A stretch of DNA of 64,000 bases from Pseudomonadota bacterium (GCA_027487515.1 JAIYDL010000024.1:62001-126000), one strand, 5' to 3'. Numbered from the stretch's first letter, positions 25,878-35,209 are shown. Notes: generated by a model from the sequence alone, not told the origin. Made by a program: numbers and translations.

Positions 25878-26768
25878 CTAGGGAGCAACAGAAGGCTTGA
25901 ACCAGCAGAGCGGACGGAGCCCGCGGCTGAAGCCTGTAGAGGCGTGGCAAGTGCCTGTGACCTCTGAAGTCGCAGTCACATCTTCGTGCCAGGAAACGTT
26001 ACACAGAGATCCCTGGAAATACGTATCGAGGCGGCACTGAGTTGCCGGGTGGTTATCGTCGGTGCGAGTGACGACCTTCGTATCCGGAGTGTCAAACTTC
26101 GGCTCAACATCCGAACCTCGGAGGGCCTGGAAGAGTTTAGCGACAGAGAGACCCGCCATGCTTCCTCGGATACAGGTCCAGTAGTCAGCATTGAACGTGT
26201 GCATTTTCCCACACGCCTTGACCACGTCTTGCGGAACCTGATCCATCATCTCGCGGACGATCGCTTCGTTGTTATCGTTTTCCCAACCACGGCGCAAGCA
26301 CTTCAGGTTCGCGAAGTAATCGGCCTGGCCTTCGTTCGAGGCCCATGGAGAAGACCACGGAGACGCTTTCCGAGGAGCTCCACCGATGTGGTGCCCGAGC
26401 TCATGGCAAACGACCAGAGCGAAGCCATCGGCAGTGATGGTTTCGTGGCGAGCGAGACCACCGAACATGGAAACCTTCCACGTTTTCCCGATCTGCTGAG
26501 CGTACGCGTTGACGGTGCCGTCGGTCCAGTTGCGTTCGATGGCGAGGTCTCCGCCGTAACTCTTGACGATCGGATTATAGAGAACTTCAAACTTATCGAT
26601 GACTGCGTTGAACTGGGCCTCGGTGATGCCTCCGGCCCTCTTGGCGTTGACGGAAATCTTCAGGTTATTGTCCGGGACAAAACCTTCACGGCCGTCGGGC
26701 GTACATGCCAGAGATGGTAAAGCGAGTGCGAGGGATCCTAAGAGCAGTCCTTGCTTGAACATTTTCAT
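25878..26768 (-). CDS. Cys-rich lipoprotein metallopeptidase, tandem paralogue B
   Basis: A 296-residue paralogue of its neighbours, with AAGGAGAACTCAA before the ATG. The signal ends in LPSLAC (Cys22). The zinc site is CHELGHHIGG and the downstream acidic pair is SNEGQADYF. Compared with paralogue A there is an insertion around the SPWSSPWASNEGQ segment. The DTKVVTRTDDNHPATQC block and LCWFKP end are kept. Each of the three genes has its own terminator or leader, so they look separately expressed rather than one operon. Confidence 0.75.
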   Translation of the reverse strand: MKMFKQGLLLGSLALALPSLACTPDGREGFVPDNNLKISVNAKRAGGITEAQFNAVIDKFEVLYNPIVKSYGGDLAIERNWTDGTVNAYAQQIGKTWKVSMFGGLARHETITADGFALVVCHELGHHIGGAPRKASPWSSPWASNEGQADYFANLKCLRRGWENDNNEAIVREMMDQVPQDVVKACGKMHTFNADYWTCIRGSMAGLSVAKLFQALRGSDVEPKFDTPDTKVVTRTDDNHPATQCRLDTYFQGSLCNVSWHEDVTATSEVTGTCHASTGFSRGLRPLCWFKPSVAP

Positions 26769-26903
26769 TTGAGTTCTCCTTGAAAATAAAAACGCGTTCT
26801 TAACGTGATTCTGACATAGTCAGAAACGAGAAAACGAGACCAAAGTCATGAAGTAAGAATTTGTTATTTAGAGTTTTTTACTCGGCCATTTCCGGTGATC
26901 CCC

Positions 26904-26934
26904 AAAAAAAACACCGGGCACGAGGACCCGGTGT
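26904..26934 (-). terminator. Terminator of metallopeptidase paralogue C
   Basis: On the minus strand ACACCGGG and CCCGGTGT (26927-26934 and 26911-26918 in plus coordinates) pair across an eight-base loop and are followed by a run of T. It lies 30 bases after the stop of the gene at 26965. Confidence 0.85.
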
Positions 26935-26964
26935 CGGAGAACTTAGAGAAAAGAGGGAGAGGAC

Positions 26965-27840
26965 TTACTGAACTTTCGGCTTGAACCAGCAGCGCGGACG
27001 AAGACCTACAGACTGACCGGTAGAGCTGTGGCAAACACCACTCACTTCATCTTTCTGGCCAATTTCTTCGTTGAAAGATTTTTCACAGAGAGCACCTTGG
27101 AAGTACGTATCCATCCGGCACTGAGTGGCAGGGTGAGAATCCTGAGTCGAGCCAACCTGACGCGTATCCGGGGTATCGAACTTCGGTGCCTTTGATGACC
27201 AAGAGAGAGCAGCGAAGAGCTTCGCGACGGACTCACCCGCCATGCCACCACGGACGCAGATGTCGCGGTCTTGCGCATTGTTAGGCCATGCCTTAGAACA
27301 AGCAGTCATCAGGGTCTCAGGGACTTCGAGCTTTCGAATCACAGCAGCGTTGTCTTCGTTCTGCCACACACGGCGGAGACACTTCGTTGTAGAGAAGTAA
27401 TCGGCCTGGCCTTCGTTTGACGCCCAGTCATTTCCGCCGTAGCGAGGAACACCACCGATGTGGTGACCGATCTCATGGCACACGACGAGGGCGAAGCCAT
27501 CGGCCGTGATCGTCTTATGCCGAGCGAGACCGCCGAACATAGAGACCTTCCAGATGTTGCCTTCCTGCTCGGCGTAGGCATTGACTGTTCCATCAGTCCA
27601 CTTGCGAACGACCTCGAGTTTGCCACCGTACTCTGCGACGATCGGCGCGTAGATGCCTTCGACTTGGTCGATGACAGCGTTGAACTCTGTCTCGTCGATG
27701 GTGCTGATGCTTTTTGCGCCTACAGGGATAAAGAAATCGTTCTTCGGGACAAATCCCTCAGAGCCGTCTTTCGTGCAAGCAAGAACTGGTTGGGACAGGA
27801 TAACGGACGCCATGAGCAATCCAAGAGATACGTTCTTCAT
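26965..27840 (-). CDS. Cys-rich lipoprotein metallopeptidase, tandem paralogue C
   Basis: A 291-residue paralogue; AAGGAGGATTA is the strongest ribosome binding site of the three. The signal ends in QPVLAC. The zinc site is CHEIGHHIGG and the acidic pair is SNEGQADYF. The first half reads GSEGFVPKNDF and GGKLEVVRKWTDGTVNAYA, close to the matching parts of A and B, and the C-terminus is RCWFKPK. All nine cysteines align with the paralogues. If Cys22 is lipidated, eight remain to form four disulfides. The gene divergent or upstream of this block is an unrelated transporter. Confidence 0.75.
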   Translation of the reverse strand: MKNVSLGLLMASVILSQPVLACTKDGSEGFVPKNDFFIPVGAKSISTIDETEFNAVIDQVEGIYAPIVAEYGGKLEVVRKWTDGTVNAYAEQEGNIWKVSMFGGLARHKTITADGFALVVCHEIGHHIGGVPRYGGNDWASNEGQADYFSTTKCLRRVWQNEDNAAVIRKLEVPETLMTACSKAWPNNAQDRDICVRGGMAGESVAKLFAALSWSSKAPKFDTPDTRQVGSTQDSHPATQCRMDTYFQGALCEKSFNEEIGQKDEVSGVCHSSTGQSVGLRPRCWFKPKVQ

Positions 27841-27947
27841 TAATCCTCCTTGATTAACTTTTGTCTGTTCATAATGTTGTCGAAGTTATTTTACTAGCGC
27901 CAGCAATCTTAACAGCGTGTAAGAATTTGTTGGAATCAAACTTCTGA

Positions 27948-28862
27948 CTAGGGATAAAGATAGTTGAGGACCAGGTACCAAAAACCTAAGGTCAAAAATG
28001 ACAACGGCACCCCCACCCCGACCATGAGTCCCGCGAGCCGGGGTCTGAGATTGTGTGAAGCCGCGAGAATGCTCGAGGTGATCATCGGCGCCATTCCGGC
28101 CTCGAGCACCGAAACCTTGACGATCTCACGGTCAACGCCGGCCGCCGCATAGAGAGACAAAATTACGAGCGGAGCGACGAGGAGTTTGTAGCCCAGGCCC
28201 AGGGAGAGGAATCGCAACTCTTCCTGCAGATTCCGCCACTGAAGCTGCAGGCCTACGGAGATGAGGGCCAGGGGAGTTAAAAGGCCCGCGAGTCGCTCGA
28301 GAACCTCCCGCGGGATCCCTTCTGCGCGCCAGCCACAGGCCCCCGCACCAAGGCCTGCGAGGAAGGCAATGAACGGTGGAAAGAGGAGGATCTTTTTGAA
28401 CAAGATCCCCTTTTGTATTGTTCCCGATGAATACGAAAGAGCGACGTAGATCCCAAAGCTCGAGACGATCAGGAAACTTCCCGACTGGTCCAAGAAGATG
28501 GCACTCGTTAACGCCGCTCTCCCCAGGAGCGCCTCAATCACGGGAAAGCCAACGAAGGCCGAGTTGCAGAAGCCAGCGGTGAGAATCAGGCAGCCCAGGA
28601 GATCCTGCGACAACCTCCACCGCTGGCCCAGCTGCTTCACCAAGAGCCACGCTACGCCGAAAACGATCCAGGCCACCAGGGCCAGAGAGATCAAGGACCA
28701 CTCCCACCGGAGGTCCGGTAGCGAGAGCAGACAGACCGCTGGAAGAGGCACGTAGAGGATCAGCGCCCCGAGGGTCGCCGGCGCATTGGGCGGGATCGAC
28801 TTCACCTGCCGGAGAAGGATCCCGAGAACTAGAGACACCACGAGGATCGAAAGACTCGCCAT
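27948..28862 (-). CDS. AEC-family (auxin efflux carrier-like) transporter
   Basis: A 304-residue protein with about ten hydrophobic segments, beginning MASLSILVVSLVLGILLRQV and containing the paired five-helix repeats of AEC transporters (PLPAVCLLSL in helix 2; QLQWRNL between repeats). AEC proteins export or import small carboxylates and related anions. It is divergent from the xanthine dehydrogenase operon with about 105 bases between starts, so transport of a purine-related or organic acid substrate is possible, but that link is only positional. Confidence 0.85.
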   Translation of the reverse strand: MASLSILVVSLVLGILLRQVKSIPPNAPATLGALILYVPLPAVCLLSLPDLRWEWSLISLALVAWIVFGVAWLLVKQLGQRWRLSQDLLGCLILTAGFCNSAFVGFPVIEALLGRAALTSAIFLDQSGSFLIVSSFGIYVALSYSSGTIQKGILFKKILLFPPFIAFLAGLGAGACGWRAEGIPREVLERLAGLLTPLALISVGLQLQWRNLQEELRFLSLGLGYKLLVAPLVILSLYAAAGVDREIVKVSVLEAGMAPMITSSILAASHNLRPRLAGLMVGVGVPLSFLTLGFWYLVLNYLYP

Positions 28863-28967
28863 AAGGTCGACATTCTAATCAGACCTGAGAATCTTGGCAA
28901 ACGAGAACGCTTTGGGAGAAGATAGGGAAAACGTGAAGAGACCATGGATCTAGTCCACAGAGGCAGT

Positions 28968-30404
28968 ATGAGAAACAAAATCGAGTTCTTCTTAAACGGC
29001 AAGCGCACCGAAGCGGGGCCCGAGGACGCGTCGCTGATGCTGGCCGATTACCTCCGGACCCGCCGGGGCCTCACCGGGACAAAAATCGTCTGCGCTGAAG
29101 GAGACTGCGGCGCCTGCACCGTGCTGCGCCTCTTCCCTCACGCACCAGGAACTGACGCTCAGAATTTTCTTCCCACCAACGCTTGCATCACACTCGTCGC
29201 CCAGCTCGACGGGTCGAGCCTGGTCACCGTCGATGCACTAAAGGACGGAGAAAAGCTTCACGAAACCCAACGGGCGATGATCGCCTGCCACGGGTCTCAG
29301 TGTGGCTTCTGCACGCCGGGGTTCGTGATGGCCCTGACGGGCCTGGTGGAAGAGAAGCTTGCCCGTGGCGAGACCAGGGTCGATGAGAGAGAAGCGAAGA
29401 ATGGTCTTACGGGAAATCTCTGCCGCTGCACAGGCTACCTCCCCATCATCGACGCCGCCGTGTCGATGAACCTCGCCGAGTGCTCCTCCCTGTCAGAGCG
29501 CTTTTACACCCAGACCCAGAGGACCGCGCTCGAGGAAGTCTTCTCAAAGAGTACCCTCGTAGAAAACGAAAGTTTTTCTTTCTTTGCCCCGAAGACCATC
29601 GAGGAAGCGATCGCGCACCTCGCACGTCACCCCGAAACGAGGATCCTGGGCTCGGGGACGGACATGAGTGTTGTGCACAACAAGCGCAGAACGACGCTCT
29701 CTCGGCTGCTAGGACTGCACCTCATCAGCGCTCTTTATGAGATCAGAGAAGAAGCAGGGATAATTCACCTCGGCGCCCGCGTCACGCATGCCGAGTTCCG
29801 CCATTTCCTAAAAGCCCGGGTCCCGGAGTTCGCGCGCTACCTCGACGTTTTTGCCGGCCCGCAGATCAAAAACATGGGCACCGTCGTCGGTAACATCGCA
29901 ACCGCCTCCCCCATCGGTGATACCCCGCCGGCGTTTCTGGCGCTCGATGCCGTCGTCGTCGTAAGAGGAGTGGCCGGAGAACGGGAGATCCCGATGTCTC
30001 AATTCTTCTTGAGCTATCGGAAGACCGCCATCGCCCCGGGGGAGATCATCACCCATGTGAAGTTTCCGATCCCAGAGGGAACCACGGACCTGCGGTTCTA
30101 CAAGTCTTCGAACCGAAAGGACCTTGATATCTCCGCGGTGAATCTCGCCATCCGGGTCGACTGGAAGGATCGGGAGCGCCGAGAGATCCGCGATGTCTGC
30201 GTCGCGGCCGGTGGAGTGGCCGCGGTCCCCCATCGGTTCGTGCGGACAGAAAATCTCTTGCGGCAGCGCTACGACCTCGACGCAGCAGTGAGGGAGCTTC
30301 ACTCGGAGATCACCCCCATCAGTGACCTGAGGGCCAGCGCCGCTTTCCGGAGAGTCATTCTAGAAAACCTCTTCCGGAAGTTTTTCCGGGAGGTCGCCCC
30401 GTGA
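28968..30404 (+). CDS. xdhA: Xanthine dehydrogenase small subunit (2Fe-2S and FAD)
   Basis: The ATG at 28968 (MRNKIEFFLNG) is preferred because it has AGAGG four bases upstream and matches the family N-terminus; an ATG at 28944 would add eight residues. The 478-residue product has a plant-type 2Fe-2S site (CAEGDCGACTVL) near residue 43 and a second 2Fe-2S site (CGFCTPGF and CRCTGY) near 115-155. A C-terminal FAD domain (about 195-380, ILGSGTDMSV, GNIATASPIGDTPPAF) follows. It passes electrons from the Mo subunit to FAD in hypoxanthine/xanthine oxidation. It overlaps xdhB by four bases. Confidence 0.92.
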   Translation: MRNKIEFFLNGKRTEAGPEDASLMLADYLRTRRGLTGTKIVCAEGDCGACTVLRLFPHAPGTDAQNFLPTNACITLVAQLDGSSLVTVDALKDGEKLHETQRAMIACHGSQCGFCTPGFVMALTGLVEEKLARGETRVDEREAKNGLTGNLCRCTGYLPIIDAAVSMNLAECSSLSERFYTQTQRTALEEVFSKSTLVENESFSFFAPKTIEEAIAHLARHPETRILGSGTDMSVVHNKRRTTLSRLLGLHLISALYEIREEAGIIHLGARVTHAEFRHFLKARVPEFARYLDVFAGPQIKNMGTVVGNIATASPIGDTPPAFLALDAVVVVRGVAGEREIPMSQFFLSYRKTAIAPGEIITHVKFPIPEGTTDLRFYKSSNRKDLDISAVNLAIRVDWKDRERREIRDVCVAAGGVAAVPHRFVRTENLLRQRYDLDAAVRELHSEITPISDLRASAAFRRVILENLFRKFFREVAP

Positions 30405-32815
30405 GTCTTCCCCACGACAGCGCTCGAGGCCACGTCACTGGCGAGAGCGAATTCATCGATGACCGGCCAGCGCTGCGGAACGAACTCTTCGCCGACGTTT
30501 TTTATTCGACCCGGGCCCACGCGCGCATCTCGCAGCTGGACTTCACGGAGGTGTTAAAAACTCCCGGCGTGGTGGCCGTCTTCACGGGCCACGACTTCGC
30601 TCACAACCTCTGGGGCGCGATCTTCAAAGACCAGCCCCTCCTGGCCATTGGGGAAGTGAACCACGCCGGCGAGGGAATCGCGCTGATCGTCGCAGAGTCC
30701 CGGGAGATTGCCCAGCGAGCAAAGCAGAACGTGAAGATCGAGTACACAGATCTTGAGGCCATCCTCTCCATCGACGCCGCAAGAAAGGCCCAGTCCTACA
30801 TCATCCCGGCCAGGAAAATCGAACGCGGGGACGTGGACCAAGCCCTGTCAGCGGCTCCGATCCGACTCGAGGGCACAATCAAGATCCAAGGCCATGACCA
30901 CTTCTACCTGGAGTCCCAGGCCTCCCTCGCCTACCCCTTGGAGGATGGGCAAATCGAAGTCCACTCCTCTTCCCAGCATCCGACGGAAACGCAGCACGTG
31001 GTCGCCCACGCCCTGGGCCTTCCAGATAAGGACGTGGTCTGTGTCGTCAAACGCATGGGGGGAGGGTTCGGAGGAAAAGAATCTCAGGCAGCACCGTTCG
31101 CGGCCATGGCCGCCCTGGCCGCACACAAACTCCGCCGCCCCGTCCGGCTCTGCCTGACAAAAGACGACGACATGATCATGACCGGGAAACGGAACCCCTT
31201 CGAGAACGAGTACACCGTCGGCTTCGATCACGAGGGCCGCATCCTCGCCCTCGACGTGCGCCTCTTCTCCGATGCCGGTGCCTACGCCGACCTCTCCACG
31301 TCGATCATGGAACGGGCGATGCTTCACTCCGACAACGCCTACTTCATTCCCCACATGCGGGTAGTGGGACAGGTCTGTCGGACCCACAACCACTCCCACA
31401 CCGCGTTCCGGGGCTTCGGAGGTCCGAAGGGAGTTGCGACGGTGGAAAAGGTCATCGAGGAGATCGCGCACGTCCTCCAGAAGGATCCTCTCGACGTCCG
31501 GCGCCTCAATCTCTACTCCGAGGAAGCCGGCAGAGACGTCACACACTATGGACAAAAAGTTGAAAACAATACGCTCGGCCGCCTTCTCTCAGAACTCGAA
31601 ACAAGTGCGCATTACCGCCAGCGCCGAACTGAGATCAAGGAGTGGAACTCCTCCCGGAAGGAAGGCCTGCGCGGAATCTCACTGACGCCTGTGAAGTTCG
31701 GGATCTCTTTTACCACGCGATTCCTGAACCAAGGGAATGCCTACGTCATCATCCACACCGACGGCACACTTCAGATCTCCACCGGGGCCACCGAGATGGG
31801 CCAGGGCGTGAACGCTCGGATCGCCGAGCTCGTGACCAGCGAACTCGGACTTTCTCGCCAGAGCGCACGGGTGATGCCGACCCGGACGGATAAGAACGCG
31901 AACACCTCCCCCACCGCGGCCTCGTCCGGCACGGACTTAAACGGCGCCGCGGCCCTCCTGGCCGTAAGAAAAATCAAAAAACGGCTCTCCGAACTCGCGC
32001 TTCGACTCTTCGAGATCTCCCCGGAGAAATGGGCCTCCAAGACAGCGGGCCTCGGGTCCGAGCGCGAGATTGATCTCCGGGCCCCGGACCTAAATGAAAA
32101 CGATCCCAACGCCGGCGCCGACTGGGTCTCCGGAACCGCGACGTTTTTCGATATCTGCTTCGAGGCCGGGGAAGCCTTTCATCAGTCAAACCCCCGACGA
32201 AGGATCACGTTCGAGGCCCTGGTGCTTGAGGCCTACCTCAACCGCATCTCTCTGTCGGACTACGCTTTCTACAAGATCCCAGGAATTGAGTTCAACAAAC
32301 TCACGGGCGAGGGCAACGCCTTCCTTTACTTCACTCAAGGTGCGGCCTGCACCGAAGTCACCCTGGACCCGGACACCGGAGACGTCAAAGTGCTTCGGAC
32401 AGACATCCTCATGGACTTGGGCCGGCCCGTGAACGAGGCCCTCGATCTGGGTCAGATCTCCGGTGCCTATGTCCAAGGCCTCGGCTGGTGCACGACGGAA
32501 AACCTCGTCTACGATCAGCAGGGCCTTCTTCTTTCTCACGCACCGAGCACCTACAAAATTCCCAACGTCCAGGACACCCCTCGAGTGTTTAACATAGGCC
32601 TTCTCAAGAATTACGAAAACTACGCGAATGTCCGGGGCACGAAGGCCGTCGGGGAACCTCCCCTTCTCCTCGCCGTTTCGGCGTGGACAGCGATCAACGA
32701 TGCTCTCCGGCACCTTCCGCAGTACCGCGCAACGTATCCTCGGATTCGAATTCCGGCGACGGCCGAAAACATCTTGAGGGCAATCACGCCGGAACGGTTC
32801 GAACCATGGGAATGA
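30401..32815 (+). CDS. xdhB: Xanthine dehydrogenase large (molybdenum) subunit
   Basis: Starts at a GTG that overlaps the xdhA stop (GTGA). The 804-residue protein is the molybdopterin subunit. MGGGFGGKESQ near residue 222 and AFRGFGGPKG near 330 bind the cofactor. ATEMGQGVNARI is near 465, and GEPPLLLAVSAW near 750 holds the catalytic Glu of the family. It oxidises xanthine or hypoxanthine to urate with the small subunit. The stop codon overlaps the proposed xdhC start. Substrate specificity for purines is likely but not proven by motif alone. Confidence 0.93.
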   Translation: MSLPHDSARGHVTGESEFIDDRPALRNELFADVFYSTRAHARISQLDFTEVLKTPGVVAVFTGHDFAHNLWGAIFKDQPLLAIGEVNHAGEGIALIVAESREIAQRAKQNVKIEYTDLEAILSIDAARKAQSYIIPARKIERGDVDQALSAAPIRLEGTIKIQGHDHFYLESQASLAYPLEDGQIEVHSSSQHPTETQHVVAHALGLPDKDVVCVVKRMGGGFGGKESQAAPFAAMAALAAHKLRRPVRLCLTKDDDMIMTGKRNPFENEYTVGFDHEGRILALDVRLFSDAGAYADLSTSIMERAMLHSDNAYFIPHMRVVGQVCRTHNHSHTAFRGFGGPKGVATVEKVIEEIAHVLQKDPLDVRRLNLYSEEAGRDVTHYGQKVENNTLGRLLSELETSAHYRQRRTEIKEWNSSRKEGLRGISLTPVKFGISFTTRFLNQGNAYVIIHTDGTLQISTGATEMGQGVNARIAELVTSELGLSRQSARVMPTRTDKNANTSPTAASSGTDLNGAAALLAVRKIKKRLSELALRLFEISPEKWASKTAGLGSEREIDLRAPDLNENDPNAGADWVSGTATFFDICFEAGEAFHQSNPRRRITFEALVLEAYLNRISLSDYAFYKIPGIEFNKLTGEGNAFLYFTQGAACTEVTLDPDTGDVKVLRTDILMDLGRPVNEALDLGQISGAYVQGLGWCTTENLVYDQQGLLLSHAPSTYKIPNVQDTPRVFNIGLLKNYENYANVRGTKAVGEPPLLLAVSAWTAINDALRHLPQYRATYPRIRIPATAENILRAITPERFEPWE

Positions 32816-33570
32816 GTCTCTGGGCAAGATGCGGTGAGCTCGAGCGCGAGGGAACGTCCTTCGTCACGGTCACTCTGACTGAAGTCCGAGGATCCGCACC
32901 TCAGGAGGTCGGAGCGAAAATGGTCGTGAGCCTGGAGGGCCTTGAGGCCGGGACCATCGGTGGAGGGAAGATTGAATTCGCTGGGATCACGACGGCGCAG
33001 GAACTCCTCCGGGGACCCCAGTCACCCCCAATCGTTGTCTCCTGGAACCTCCAAACTGATATCGGCATGAGCTGCGGCGGTGAAGTCACACTGCTCTTTG
33101 AGCAGCATTCTCAAGAGAACTGGCCGATTGTCATCTTCGGCGCGGGCCACGTCGCCCAGGCCCTCACACGGCTCCTGGCCAACCTTAAGTGCCAGGTGAC
33201 GTGCGTGGACCCGAGGGAAGACTGGGTCTCCCGGTTAAGCGGCGTGAGAGGCATCTGTCACCCTGACCCCAAAGATCTCGTCTCGACTTTCTCTCCGCAA
33301 AGCTTCTTCCTCTCCATGACCATGGGTCACGCCCATGATGTTCCGATCCTCCGGGAGATCGCTCGGCATGCGCCGGAAGCCCCGTACATCGGCGTCATCG
33401 GAAGCGAAGTGAAGGGGATCAAGATTAAGCGCGAGCTTCGTGACTTCGGCGTCTCCGATGTTTTCCTCAATCGACTGCGGGTTCCCATGGGACTTCCGAT
33501 CGGAAACAACGAACCCTGGGAGATCGCAGTGTCAATCGCGGCCGAACTTCTCAAGGTGCGAGATGAGTGA
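32812..33570 (+). CDS. xdhC: XdhC-type molybdenum cofactor insertion factor
   Basis: The ATG at 32812 shares ATGA with the xdhB stop; another ATG six bases earlier is equally possible. The 252-residue protein has the XdhC/CoxI N-terminal motif RGSAPQEVGAKM and TIGGG near residue 45, and a Rossmann-like second half with VIFGAGHVAQAL near 107 and GVIGSEVK near 190. XdhC binds sulfurated Mo cofactor and delivers it to the large subunit. The gene order xdhA-xdhB-xdhC is canonical. Confidence 0.9.
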   Translation: MSLWARCGELEREGTSFVTVTLTEVRGSAPQEVGAKMVVSLEGLEAGTIGGGKIEFAGITTAQELLRGPQSPPIVVSWNLQTDIGMSCGGEVTLLFEQHSQENWPIVIFGAGHVAQALTRLLANLKCQVTCVDPREDWVSRLSGVRGICHPDPKDLVSTFSPQSFFLSMTMGHAHDVPILREIARHAPEAPYIGVIGSEVKGIKIKRELRDFGVSDVFLNRLRVPMGLPIGNNEPWEIAVSIAAELLKVRDE

Positions 33571-34459
33571 CGAAGCGAGTCTTCAAGAGAGTCCTCAGGT
33601 CAGAGTCCTGGGTCATTACGGCGCACTTCTTTCTCTGGTCGAGCTGGGCCTCGGGACAACTCTTCAGGCCTTTCGAATCCCCTTCGGGGGCCTCTTCCTC
33701 TCGCTGAACCAAGGCTACCTCCTCACCTGCGCATCGATCAAAACCGGAGACCCAAGGATTGCGTACTCCATTTCAAACGTGGCCGCGGTCATGAAGTCTC
33801 TCGCCCCAGCGGGGAATAAACTTGGCCCCATGCTGAGCCTTTCCATGCAGGGCCTTCTCTTTTCACTCGGCACCCGTATCGGAGTGAATCTCCCGGGCCT
33901 TGTCTTGGGCTCGGTCCTTCTTTCCCTCTGGTCGTTTGTGCAGCCCGTGATTACCTACTATCTCTTTTTCGGAGACACACTGTTTGAGGCCGTTAGGATT
34001 TTGTACCAGAAAACCCTTCCGTTCCACGCTCTGAGAGAAGAGGATCTCCTCGGGAGTCTCCTGGGCCTCATGGGACTCAAAGCTTTAACGGCCATCGGCC
34101 TCACGTTCTTGGCATGGAGGCGAAAGGGAGACGAGTCTCTGCAGGAGCGCCTCGTGATCTTTGCCAAGGCAAACCCGGTCAGCAACCAGCATCCTGCGGT
34201 TCTTGCCCTGAGAGATCTCTCGAGGCCCCTGTTCCTCGCCTCCCTCGGGCTCACGGCGGTCTTTCTATTTTACTCTCAGCACCATCGTTCCAGCATCATC
34301 TGGCACTTACTCCGACCTCTTGCCGTGGGCTTTGTCTTTTTCTACTTCTCGCGAACCCTGACCCTGGATCGCTGGCTGTCCCGACTGCACGGGGGACCTT
34401 GGGGAGATTTTGCGAAGGGTTGTGAAATTGCTCTCGGGCGCTTACGGAAGGTGCTTTAG
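33563..34459 (+). CDS. Polytopic membrane protein at the end of the xdh operon, unknown
   Basis: The ATG at 33563 lies eight bases inside the end of xdhC with AAGGTG upstream; the longer frame duplicates xdhC sequence. The 298-residue product has about seven hydrophobic segments. A conserved-looking block SLAPAGNKLGPMLSLSMQG lies near residue 80, and GTRIGVNLPGLVLGS follows. The C-terminus is Arg-rich. I do not recognise a transporter signature, although helix spacing in the first 150 residues recalls small S-component-like permeases. Tight coupling to xdhC suggests a role in purine uptake, urate export or Mo enzyme assembly. Confidence 0.65.
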   Translation: MSDEASLQESPQVRVLGHYGALLSLVELGLGTTLQAFRIPFGGLFLSLNQGYLLTCASIKTGDPRIAYSISNVAAVMKSLAPAGNKLGPMLSLSMQGLLFSLGTRIGVNLPGLVLGSVLLSLWSFVQPVITYYLFFGDTLFEAVRILYQKTLPFHALREEDLLGSLLGLMGLKALTAIGLTFLAWRRKGDESLQERLVIFAKANPVSNQHPAVLALRDLSRPLFLASLGLTAVFLFYSQHHRSSIIWHLLRPLAVGFVFFYFSRTLTLDRWLSRLHGGPWGDFAKGCEIALGRLRKVL

Positions 34460-34502
34460 TGATGCCGCCCAGGCGAAATCCCAGGCGGCGGTGAGGTCAG
34501 AT

Positions 34503-35102
34503 TTACTTTTTAAGAACGGTCACTTCAAGAGCTTTCACGACCACTTCTTTGAAGACGATCTTCGGCACACAGCCCGGGATCGGATCCGGATAGCGCTCGG
34601 AATCTTGATACTGGCAGAACACAGAATTCTTCACGTCAACGATCATCCGAGTCCGCTGAACTGGCTTCGTCTCGAAGCGGAAAAGTTTCTTTGCGAGGGC
34701 CCCGCCGGTGGAACGGAAAATCCTCCGGGCCTTCTTGAGCTGAGCGATCTCCTCTTCAGAGAACAGGTCGGTCTTGAAATTCACCACGTAGGTCGAGAAC
34801 GGATTCGTGTTGTAGACGTCGTCATCGTGGCGGCGCTCTACCGTGTGTCCGATGCTCACCTGAACGACCGGCACGGATTCGAGCACGATCACTTCATCGC
34901 AGTCCCCAGGAGCACTGTCGCCGTAGGTCGTACAGCCAGGGATCTGCCGGACTTCGGTTTTCGTCGGAAGGATCCGGTACTCCGCAAAGGAGAGTCCGAC
35001 GTCCCGAGCGTTTGCGGGGAAATCGACGCTGTTGTTAAAGCTGACTGATCCAATAGCAACGGACGAGAGGAACAAACAGGATACGGTCAAGAGAGTGCGC
35101 AT
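34503..35102 (-). CDS. Small secreted protein, paralogue 1 of 2
   Basis: The ATG at 35102 has GGAGGCCTC upstream and opens a signal peptide (MRTLLTVSCLFLSSVAIGS); a further upstream start is unsupported. The 199-residue product contains KTEVRQIPGCTTYGD near residue 45, CDEVIVLESVPVVQVSIGHT, and a C-terminal IPGCVPKIVFKEVVV block. The same order of blocks occurs in the 35249 gene. Beta-rich, two IPGC motifs, no enzymatic residues recognised. Likely an exported binding or structural protein. Confidence 0.65.
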   Translation of the reverse strand: MRTLLTVSCLFLSSVAIGSVSFNNSVDFPANARDVGLSFAEYRILPTKTEVRQIPGCTTYGDSAPGDCDEVIVLESVPVVQVSIGHTVERRHDDDVYNTNPFSTYVVNFKTDLFSEEEIAQLKKARRIFRSTGGALAKKLFRFETKPVQRTRMIVDVKNSVFCQYQDSERYPDPIPGCVPKIVFKEVVVKALEVTVLKK

Positions 35103-35209
35103 GAGGCCTCCGGTAAAGTTTGGCGGACAATCCTTCAAAAATTCAAGGTTCACAAATGAAAAATCGGCTTATGGGAAAATAATACTCGGGGGAGCGGAGA
35201 AAGGGAACC

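Noticed and set aside
24865-27840. The three metallopeptidase paralogues as a mobile element or phage module
   Set aside because: No transposase, integrase, terminal repeats or target duplications are visible; simple tandem duplication explains them.
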